NCBI RefSeq assembly: GCF_001857965.1 | Contig: NZ_CP017774.1 | Location: 1,550,001 to 1,614,000 of the forward strand | Origin: Flavobacterium commune | Lineage (GTDB): Bacteria > Bacteroidota > Bacteroidia > Flavobacteriales > Flavobacteriaceae | DNA: 64,000 nt | Direction: 5' to 3' | In this document: positions 24,700-30,956 of the stretch, in pieces | Layout: every line of letters begins with the position of its first letter | How positions within the stretch are numbered: position 1 is the first letter of the stretch | Position numbers and translations under genes: made by a program | The notes under the pieces: model-generated | The model's input: only the letters and a program-made list of their open reading frames with translations | Databases searched by the model: none | Told to the model about the DNA's origin: nothing

Positions 24700-26514
24700 T
24701 TATTCTTTTTTATGATTGTGTGGTAAATTTAAATCAATTAAATAATCTATTTCTTTTAAATTATTTAAGCGTTTTGTTTTCATGAATTCATTTTCAGCCT
24801 CTTTAAGTTGGTATTCTTCTTCAGAAAGCATTAAACCTGTATGATTTTTAATCTTGTAGTTTTTTAATTCCTCGGATTTTGTATAAATCCAATAATCTGC
24901 AAAAGCTAGTGTTTTAGCACCGCTTCTTTTTGGTTGGAGACGTACTTTATCGGGTAATATTCCTTCACATATATTTCTAAATAATGCTCTTGAATATGGT
25001 TTCGGTTTAAATAAATCAGCAGGTAAACTATACATAATTTCCAATAAACGAATATCGGCTAACGGATACGCTGTTTCTATACCGTATTGATTAGCATAGG
25101 CACCTTCTGATTCGGTTCGTAATGTGGTATGTGCTCTACAAATTTGTTGTTTTTGCCAACTTTTAAAACTTGGATTAAATGAAAAAGAACTATCTTTTAA
25201 TTCGTTATAAAATTTAGACTTGGGACTTAATAAATTTCTTTTCTTTTGTATTTCTGAATAGTTTAACGCTGTAGTTTTTGCTTTTTTGGCTCTATAATAG
25301 TGAAGAGTCTTTCGTAAAGCATTGTGTTTAAAATCAATTAAAAATTGGAACAAACCACGAATATTAAAATCGTTTAAATAATCGTAAAAATAATTGTTTC
25401 CGTTTTGGGAAACACCTTCATCTCCGGGGAATCCACTAAAAATAACCTCTATCTGGTTTTTAGCAGCAGCTACTTTATAAAGGCTATCTTGCCAGATACA
25501 ATCACTATTAGCATATCCTCCCATAACCTCATTTTTTTTAGCGAATTCTTCAAAGACATTTTTGTAATAAAATGAAGTAATGTGGTGGTGATTCTCTCGA
25601 ATTAAATTAGCATAAGATATGATTTCTTCTTGCGTTCCTTGTTCGTCAATTCCATTATCAGAGTACGATTTTGTTGTTTCGTCTAAGACAAAAGAGTAGG
25701 TATGCAGATTTTTTTTGTCCATTAATCGGGATAAGAGTACTGCAATTGCTGAAGAATCCATTCCGCCTGAAAGTTGGCATCCCACGTTTTTTTTGCCTCT
25801 AATTCTAGATTTTATTGCTGTTTCAAGTGTCGTTCTTAAAAGAGCATAATAATCTTCTTTTTGTTTACAATGACTTAAATCAACAGTTCCAAGTTCCCAA
25901 TATCTAACTTCTTCTATTGTTTTTCCAGTTGAAATCGAAATATAATGCGCTGGTTTGAGTCTTTTAATATTCTTAAAAAAAGTGTCCTCTATTTCTTGTG
26001 GGTAATTGCGTAATTCTTTGGCTATGTAACTTTCATTTAATTTTGGTTTTTCAAGTAAAGCAGATTTTATTAAAGGAATACTGGTACTAAAATAAAGTAA
26101 TCCGTCATGTTCAATGTAAAAAAGAGGACGAATGCCCATTTGGTCTTTAGCTAAAAAAAGTTCTTTTTTGGCTTCGTTCCAAATAGCAAAACTAAAATCA
26201 CCTATTAGATGTTTCACACAATCTGTTCCCCATTTTAGGTATGCAGTAAGAATTACTTCCTCTTCTTTAGGATTTTTAGAAAGAGGTAATTGGTTTTGTA
26301 ATTCATCAATATTATCTAATCGACACCATCCTACAAATTGAAGATTAGGGAATTTATTATTTTTGAAAATCGGAGTAGTGAAATTTTCCAGTAGGATTTT
26401 ATCAGTTATGAATGAAGTATTTTCATGGTTTAGCGATTTAGTATTGAGATACTTAGTAGCAGCATTATCAAAATAACCATTATTTAAGTTTAATATTCCA
26501 AAAAATCCTTTCAT
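24700..26514 (-). CDS. Lasso-peptide cyclase (asparagine synthase-like, protein C)
   Basis: The 604-residue protein is homologous to AsnB. In lasso-peptide synthesis the enzyme adenylates the ring Asp/Glu side chain and closes the macrolactam with the core N-terminus. The start MKGFFGILNL has Lys where glutamine-hydrolysing AsnB has the catalytic Cys2, so the glutaminase site is dead. The glutaminase-fold landmarks (GWCRLDN, LIGDFSFAIWNEAKKELFLA) remain. The PP-loop is QLSGGMDSSAIAVLL (SGGMDS at 249-254). Loss of Cys2 separates this from true asparagine synthetase. It is divergently transcribed from the kinase-sulfotransferase-B1-B2 operon. Confidence 0.9.
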   Translation of the reverse strand: MKGFFGILNLNNGYFDNAATKYLNTKSLNHENTSFITDKILLENFTTPIFKNNKFPNLQFVGWCRLDNIDELQNQLPLSKNPKEEEVILTAYLKWGTDCVKHLIGDFSFAIWNEAKKELFLAKDQMGIRPLFYIEHDGLLYFSTSIPLIKSALLEKPKLNESYIAKELRNYPQEIEDTFFKNIKRLKPAHYISISTGKTIEEVRYWELGTVDLSHCKQKEDYYALLRTTLETAIKSRIRGKKNVGCQLSGGMDSSAIAVLLSRLMDKKNLHTYSFVLDETTKSYSDNGIDEQGTQEEIISYANLIRENHHHITSFYYKNVFEEFAKKNEVMGGYANSDCIWQDSLYKVAAAKNQIEVIFSGFPGDEGVSQNGNNYFYDYLNDFNIRGLFQFLIDFKHNALRKTLHYYRAKKAKTTALNYSEIQKKRNLLSPKSKFYNELKDSSFSFNPSFKSWQKQQICRAHTTLRTESEGAYANQYGIETAYPLADIRLLEIMYSLPADLFKPKPYSRALFRNICEGILPDKVRLQPKRSGAKTLAFADYWIYTKSEELKNYKIKNHTGLMLSEEEYQLKEAENEFMKTKRLNNLKEIDYLIDLNLPHNHKKE

Positions 26515-26529
26515 TTCACTGTATTTTTT

Positions 26530-26537
26530 TACATTTG
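26530..26537 (+). promoter_or_regulatory. -7 element TACATTTG of the kinase-sulfotransferase-B1-B2 operon
   Basis: TACATTTG fits TAnnTTTG and lies 34 bp before the kinase ATG, within the 57-bp divergent promoter region. Confidence 0.5.
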
Positions 26538-26571
26538 CGAAGTTAATAAAATATCAAAAAAAAGCTAGCTA

Positions 26572-27489
26572 ATGCAATACAATTACAGGGTTTTTAATCT
26601 ATGTTGTACGTCAACTATACCACTTCCTTCGTTTATTGTTAATGATGTAGAGGATACAATTCCTGATTTTGAAGTTGTTTTAGGTAATGTAGAACCTAAT
26701 TTTAAAAAGGAACCAACAGTAACAAAGCCTTTTACCCAATTTAATGAAAATGAATTTTTTTACCAGGTACCCGATATTGCTAAATATTTTGTTACCGATG
26801 GTAATAAGGTCGTAATTGAGCCTTTGTGTGAAGATTGGGACAGTATTTTATTGTTTTTTTATTCAAATAGTATTGCAGCAATTTTATTTCAAAAAAATTT
26901 AATCCCTTTTCATGTTTCAGGAGTATTGGATAACAAAGGAGGATTATGGTTATTTGCAGCTCCTTCCAGAACCGGAAAATCGACAACGGCTCTAAAATTA
27001 AAAGAAAAGGGTTATGCCTTGTTTACTGATGATACAGCATTGATTACAATTGTAAATAATGAATGTGTGGCAATTGCTTCTTATCCTGTTTTAAGAGCCT
27101 GGGAAAATACTATGAACAATCAACAGGTATATGCCTTGTCTGAAGGGAAACAATTGCGTGCCGAAATCAATAAATTTGGTATTGCTTTTCATGATGATTT
27201 TGTGTCTTCATCCCAAAAAGTAAAAGGAATTATTTTCCTGGAAATGCAAGGTGATTCTATTCAAATTGAACGAATGAAGTCAGCTAAAGGTATGCAACAC
27301 CTAGGAAATAACATTTATAGAAATAAATGGGTTCATGGAATGAACAAACAATTGTTGCAATTTAAGACCGTGAGTGCTATTTCACAAAAAGTACCATTTT
27401 GGGTAGCTACAAGACCCAAAGACAAACCTAGTTTTGATAGTTTTGCCGATGCTATAATTGAACAAATTATTGAGGCGGATGGAAAATAA
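26572..27489 (+). CDS. HPr kinase-like lasso-peptide kinase
   Basis: The 305-residue protein has an HPrK-like ATPase core with an altered P-loop, LFAAPSRTGKSTTALKLKEKG (about residues 127-147; Walker A PSRTGKST). An acidic DDTALI site follows (153-158), and a conserved HVSGV lies at 114-118. It lacks the N-terminal half of true HPr kinase. PadeK-type enzymes of the paeninodin lasso cluster phosphorylate the C-terminal Ser of the precursor; both precursors here end in Ser. The sulfotransferase gene starts inside its last codons, so they are coupled. Confidence 0.85.
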   Translation: MQYNYRVFNLCCTSTIPLPSFIVNDVEDTIPDFEVVLGNVEPNFKKEPTVTKPFTQFNENEFFYQVPDIAKYFVTDGNKVVIEPLCEDWDSILLFFYSNSIAAILFQKNLIPFHVSGVLDNKGGLWLFAAPSRTGKSTTALKLKEKGYALFTDDTALITIVNNECVAIASYPVLRAWENTMNNQQVYALSEGKQLRAEINKFGIAFHDDFVSSSQKVKGIIFLEMQGDSIQIERMKSAKGMQHLGNNIYRNKWVHGMNKQLLQFKTVSAISQKVPFWVATRPKDKPSFDSFADAIIEQIIEADGK

Positions 27490-28351
27490 TATCATTTGGC
27501 TGGCATCTTATCCCAAATCTGGGAACACCTGGTTTCGCAGTTTTTTGACCGCCTTATTGAATCAGGGTGAGATTGATATCAATAAAATGGAAACAGATGG
27601 TATTTATTCGTCTAAAGAATATATTGAAAGTATTTTAGATCTATGTACCGATGATTTAAGACCAAGGGAATTGGAAACCTATAGAAAGCTTGCTTTTAGT
27701 TATAAAGCAAATGAAATAACTAAGGAATCTTTTGTGAAAATACATGATGCTTATACTTATTCCCGATGGGATGGGCTACCATTAATTCCTGCTGAAGGAA
27801 GTCGGGTAGCCATTTATCTGGTTCGAAATCCTCTGGATGTAGTGCTTTCATTAGGCAATCATACCGGTTTGAATATTGAGGATACCATTGATAAATATAT
27901 CAATTGTGAAGAAGGGGCTTTTGTTAAAAAAGGGAAAACAGCACAGCAATATTACCAATTGATGGGTACCTGGGCTATGCATGCTACCAGCTGGATGAAC
28001 CAAAATGATATTCCTGTGCATATTATTCGGTATGAGGATATGAAAGCTAATGCTTTTGAAACTTTTAAGGCAGCTGTAGAACAAATGCAGTTGAATTATA
28101 GTGATGAAGCAATTCTTAAAGCTATTGAGGCCTGTGATTTTAAGAAATTAAAAAAACAGGAAGAAAATAAAGGATTTAAAGAAAAAGCAATTCCTTCTTT
28201 GGCTTTCTTTTTTAAAGGAGAGACAGGACGCTGGAAAAAGGAATTAACTATAGAACAAATTAAAAAAATTATGACCGTGAACGAATCGATGATGAAACGA
28301 TTGGGATACTGGGAAGAAACAATAAAACAATTAGAAGATTATGGAAAATAA
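27479..28351 (+). CDS. Sulfotransferase (PAPS-dependent) of the lasso cluster
   Basis: The 290-residue protein has the PAPS 5'-phosphosulfate loop WLASYPKSGNTWFRSFL (about residues 7-23). A conserved His lies in FVKIHDAYTY (H89), in the place of the catalytic base. The 3'-phosphate motif is YLVRNPLDVVLSLG (about 113-126), and the C-terminal GETGRWKKEL segment is typical of the Sulfotransfer_1 family. An in-frame ATG at 27458 would add seven residues, but the ATG at 27479 gives the usual N-terminus. Neither predicted peptide core has Tyr, so any peptide sulfation would have to be on Ser or Thr or on another group. Confidence 0.87.
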   Translation: MENNIIWLASYPKSGNTWFRSFLTALLNQGEIDINKMETDGIYSSKEYIESILDLCTDDLRPRELETYRKLAFSYKANEITKESFVKIHDAYTYSRWDGLPLIPAEGSRVAIYLVRNPLDVVLSLGNHTGLNIEDTIDKYINCEEGAFVKKGKTAQQYYQLMGTWAMHATSWMNQNDIPVHIIRYEDMKANAFETFKAAVEQMQLNYSDEAILKAIEACDFKKLKKQEENKGFKEKAIPSLAFFFKGETGRWKKELTIEQIKKIMTVNESMMKRLGYWEETIKQLEDYGK

Positions 28352-28619
28352 AAAATACCTTTTAAATACAGAAAAAGTATTGTTTACGCCTTTAGAAGAA
28401 GAAGGGGTTTTGTATGCTATTGAAGAAAATAAATATATCAGTTTGAATACGACTTATACTTCTATTATTCAATATGTTACTGATGGTTTAGATTTTAATA
28501 CTATTGTAGCAAAATTAATGGAAGAATATGAAGTGGATCAAGAGGTGTGTAAAGTTCAATTGAACTCCGTAATTTCCGATCTTATAGCTAAAGATTATAT
28601 TAATGAAGCTACTGTTTAG
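28341..28619 (+). CDS. PqqD-like leader-recognition protein (lasso B1, RRE)
   Basis: The 92-residue protein is a PqqD-type winged-helix RiPP recognition element. It has the N-terminal strands VLFTPLEEEGVLYAIEENKY, then SLNTTYTSIIQYVTDGLDFN, and helices KLMEEYEVDQEVCKVQLNSV and SDLIAKDYI. In lasso systems B1 binds the leader (YxxP-like motif, here WIAP) and delivers the precursor to B2. It overlaps the sulfotransferase end by 11 bases and its own end overlaps B2 by 17 bases, which shows a tightly coupled operon. Confidence 0.88.
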   Translation: MENKKYLLNTEKVLFTPLEEEGVLYAIEENKYISLNTTYTSIIQYVTDGLDFNTIVAKLMEEYEVDQEVCKVQLNSVISDLIAKDYINEATV

Positions 28620-29040
28620 GAAGTTTAAAAATGTCTTTATTTTAAGTCAACGACAACGAAAATTAATTTTTCTCGTTTTTTGGCTTTCTATTTATAGAAA
28701 TATTTTGTTGTTATGCGGTTCTAAAAAAGCTTTTACCGAGCATATTTTACAAAATCAAAAAGTAAAAGCAGTTTTAACAGATGGAAAAATAGCCATTGCA
28801 AAAGATATTACCATGGCGATACATATTGTGAATAATTACCTTCCCTGGAAAAACGTTTGCCGTCATCAATCCTGGCAGGCAGTATCTTTACTTCTAAAAT
28901 ATCAGATTCCTTTTGACTATTTTGTAGGTATTGATAAAACAAAATCCATTAAAGAGGGACATTCTTGGGTAAAAGTGAATGGTAGATTCATTTGTGGGAG
29001 ATGTAATGTAAAGGAATATAGTGTTTTTTTTAAGGTTTAA
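28603..29040 (+). CDS. Lasso-peptide leader peptidase (B2, transglutaminase-like)
   Basis: The 145-residue protein belongs to the Transglut_core3 (PF13471) type of lasso B2 protein. The catalytic Cys is in WKNVCRHQSWQAVSLLLKY (C86) and the catalytic His in EGHSWVKVNGRFICG (H120). A hydrophobic N-terminal segment (21-38) may hold it at the membrane. It removes the leader before ring closure. It is the last intact gene of the operon; downstream there is only transposase debris until the oppositely oriented precursors. Confidence 0.88.
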   Translation: MKLLFRKFKNVFILSQRQRKLIFLVFWLSIYRNILLLCGSKKAFTEHILQNQKVKAVLTDGKIAIAKDITMAIHIVNNYLPWKNVCRHQSWQAVSLLLKYQIPFDYFVGIDKTKSIKEGHSWVKVNGRFICGRCNVKEYSVFFKV

Positions 29041-29189
29041 TATTCTTGTTATCAATATGATATAAAGTAAAAAGAAGCCGTATTAAAATATTTTTGAGTA
29101 TGTTTTTAATTTATTTCTGTTGTCTTAAACCTTGTAATTTATTGCAGTAATTTGGTAATACAATAAATTATATTTTTATGATTACAGAT

Positions 29190-29600
29190 TAACAAAAGGT
29201 TAGTATGCAGTAAGTTGTTTAATTTGTTAGTAGTGGGTCAATAAATATAGTTTTAAGTTTTATGGAATATTTAAAAGCGATAGTCAAGAACTACTAAAAT
29301 ATGTGAATCTGAAGGAATTGAAACTCTAAAAGGAGTAGATAGTTCTGATTATGTTCACATACATGTAGAATACACACCAAAGTAAAATATTAGAAATCCT
29401 GGAGAGTTTTAAAGGAAGTACTTCAATAAAATTATAGATGTAGTTTCAAGAATTAAATGAATTTTACAAGGGGAAGCATTTTTGAAGAAGCAGATATGGA
29501 GTTTAGAGTACCAGAAATATCATTGATAAGATGGAATTAATTCTGGGAGTATCTTAAAATGATGAAGCTGAGAATTAAAATTTCATTTTTGAATGAGAAA
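29190..29600 (+). pseudogene. Decayed IS200-type (Y1, HUH) transposase
   Basis: Short in-order fragments of an IS200 TnpA can be read in shifting + frames. These are VNKYSFKFYGIFKS, KICESEGIETLKGVDSSDYV followed by HIHVEYTPK (the HUH motif), LNEFYKGKHF, and RSRYGV...STRNITDKM near the C-terminus. Several stops and frameshifts break it. No intact ends were identified. It separates B2 from the precursor genes and is the only content of the 29041-29620 gap. Confidence 0.7.
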
Positions 29601-29627
29601 GATAAAGAGATTGTTTCAGTTCAGCGT

Positions 29628-29658
29628 AAAAAAAACTCTGCACTTTCAAGTGCAGAGT
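29628..29658 (-). terminator. Terminator of lasso precursor 1
   Basis: On the minus strand ACTCTGCACTT and AAGTGCAGAGT form an 11-bp perfect stem with a two-base loop centre, followed by eight T residues. It is 80 bp after the precursor stop. Confidence 0.9.
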
Positions 29659-29737
29659 AGTTCAGTCACTAATTTTTTAATTGACACCGATGATTATCCA
29701 TTAAGCGTAATGAATAGGACATTAATAGAATTAAACA

Positions 29738-29848
29738 TTATGAAAATGAACGCCAATTAAATGATTCTGGAGGAGATACTACTGTTCCAGTATTCACTTC
29801 AATTTCAGTAGCTAAAGGAGCTATCCATTGTTTTTTTTCTGTATCCAT
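29738..29848 (-). CDS. Lasso-peptide precursor 1 (36 residues)
   Basis: A 36-codon gene, MDTEKKQWIAPLATEIEVNT followed by GTVVSPPESFNWRSFS. The leader carries a W-x-x-P motif like the YxxP that B1 binds, and KKxW/Y-x-x-P...I-E-V resembles kinase-associated lasso leaders. The predicted core starts with Gly and has Glu at position 8, giving an 8-residue macrolactam ring and an 8-residue tail ending in Ser (a candidate phosphorylation site). A 7-residue ring starting at Thr is an alternative. It is orientated opposite to the enzymes and has its own promoter-like block and terminator. Confidence 0.88.
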   Translation of the reverse strand: MDTEKKQWIAPLATEIEVNTGTVVSPPESFNWRSFS

Positions 29849-29880
29849 AAGATATGATTTTATTTGTTAAAATATTGAAG

Positions 29881-29913
29881 CAAAAATATATTTTTTTTTG
29901 TAATAAAAAACTT
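29881..29913 (-). promoter_or_regulatory. Promoter block of lasso precursor 1
   Basis: On the minus strand a -7 element TATTTTTG (29881-29888) is preceded by the block AAGTTTTTTATTACAAAAAA (29894-29913). The same block precedes the -7 element of precursor 2. The leader of the transcript would be about 30 nt. Confidence 0.6.
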
Positions 29914-29950
29914 TGTGAAAGAAATTATTGAACAATTTCATTTTAAAATG

Positions 29951-29977
29951 AAAAAGTTCACTTTTAAAGTGAACTTT
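29951..29977 (-). terminator. Terminator of lasso precursor 2
   Basis: AAAGTTCACTT and AAGTGAACTTT are perfect arms on the minus strand followed by a short T-run, 64 bp after the precursor 2 stop. Confidence 0.8.
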
Positions 29978-30040
29978 AATTCTTTTTGGCTTAATAAACA
30001 ATTAAAAAATAAGGCTATTAAGATGGTTTAATTTAAATTT

Positions 30041-30145
30041 TTATGACTGACCAATAGTTGACTCTTGTGGAAATGATGTTAATCCACCATTTACTTCAAT
30101 TTCAGTAGCCTGAGGTGCTATCCATTGTTTTTTTTCTGTGTTCAT
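30041..30145 (-). CDS. Lasso-peptide precursor 2 (34 residues)
   Basis: A 34-codon gene, MNTEKKQWIAPQATEIEVNG followed by GLTSFPQESTIGQS. The leader differs from precursor 1 at only three residues (positions 2, 12 and 20), whereas the core is almost entirely different. It keeps Gly at core position 1, Glu at 8, and a C-terminal Ser. A 14-residue product with a 6-residue tail would be among the smallest lassos; a GG start with a 9-residue ring is an alternative. It clearly arose by duplication with precursor 1 and has its own promoter block and terminator. Confidence 0.87.
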   Translation of the reverse strand: MNTEKKQWIAPQATEIEVNGGLTSFPQESTIGQS

Positions 30146-30179
30146 ACGTTTTGTTTTTTGTAGGTTTAAAAAAGTGAAA

Positions 30180-30213
30180 CAAAAATACACTTATTTTTTG
30201 TAATAAAAAACTT
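30180..30213 (-). promoter_or_regulatory. Promoter block of lasso precursor 2
   Basis: On the minus strand, the -7 element TATTTTTG (30180-30187) is preceded by AAGTTTTTTATTACAAAAAA (30194-30213), identical to the block upstream of precursor 1. Confidence 0.6.
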
Positions 30214-30299
30214 CACCAAAGAATAAAACAGAAAAAAGTGTTCGAAAGGTTCAAAAATTTCAAAAAGCTTTTTTTTTATAAAAACTAAATCCAAAAGAG

Positions 30300-30307
30300 T
30301 AAATTTG
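30300..30307 (+). promoter_or_regulatory. -7 element TAAATTTG of the cysC-exporter operon
   Basis: TAAATTTG fits TAnnTTTG and lies 22 bp before the cysC ATG. Confidence 0.5.
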
Positions 30308-30329
30308 AACCTTAAATAAATTTACAATA

Positions 30330-30950
30330 ATGAGTGCAGCTAATAATCTATTCCAAGAAAACTATTCGGTTTCAAGAAAAGAACGTGAGGAATTGAATGG
30401 ACATGCTTCTTTTACCATTTGGCTTACGGGTTTTTCGGGTTCCGGCAAATCCACTATTGCAGCTGCACTGGATCAATGGTTTTATAAGCGTCAAATTCGT
30501 TCTTATATTACTGATGGTGATAATACCCGTATACATCTTAACCGTGATTTGGATTTTAGCCGTGAAGGCAGGAAGGAAAATATTCGCCGTGTGGCAGAAG
30601 TGGCTAAGCTTTTTAATGACGCCGGAGTAGTGGTGATTAGTTCTTTTATCTCTCCTTTTGAGAAAGATAGAAAATCGGCTAAAGCCATTGTGGGAGCAAA
30701 ACATTTTGTGGAAGTTTATATTGCTACGCCTTTAGAAACCTGTATTCAAAGAGACGCTAAAGGATTGTACGAAAAAGCACGAAAAGGGGAAATCAAGGAT
30801 TTAACAGGAATCAATAGTCCTTACGAAGTGCCATCCAATCCTGATATTGTTGTAGATACTACTATTGATACTATTGAAACTTCTTTACAAATCATAACCG
30901 ATTGGTTGTTAGAAAACAAATTGCAAACGGTTACTGAATTAAAGCTATAA
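30330..30950 (+). CDS. cysC: Adenylylsulfate (APS) kinase
   Basis: The 206-residue kinase phosphorylates APS to PAPS, the sulfuryl donor of sulfotransferases. It has the P-loop LTGFSGSGKSTIAAALD (about residues 31-47), the TDGDN motif (about 61-65), FSREGRKENIRRVAEVAKLF with VISSFISPF, and the lid RDAKGLYEKARKGEIKDLTG. All catalytic parts are intact and length is normal for a stand-alone CysC. It lies 6 bp before the lasso exporter and is in the same cluster as the sulfotransferase. No ATP sulfurylase (cysD/cysN) gene is in the window. Confidence 0.93.
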   Translation: MSAANNLFQENYSVSRKEREELNGHASFTIWLTGFSGSGKSTIAAALDQWFYKRQIRSYITDGDNTRIHLNRDLDFSREGRKENIRRVAEVAKLFNDAGVVVISSFISPFEKDRKSAKAIVGAKHFVEVYIATPLETCIQRDAKGLYEKARKGEIKDLTGINSPYEVPSNPDIVVDTTIDTIETSLQIITDWLLENKLQTVTELKL

Positions 30951-30956
30951 TACATT

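Noticed and set aside
24700..26514. Ordinary asparagine synthetase
   Set aside because: The glutaminase Cys2 is replaced and the gene sits with B1, B2 and precursors, so lasso cyclase is the better call.
29260..29520. A real small gene between B2 and the precursors
   Set aside because: No frame stays open; the readable words belong to a broken IS200 transposase.
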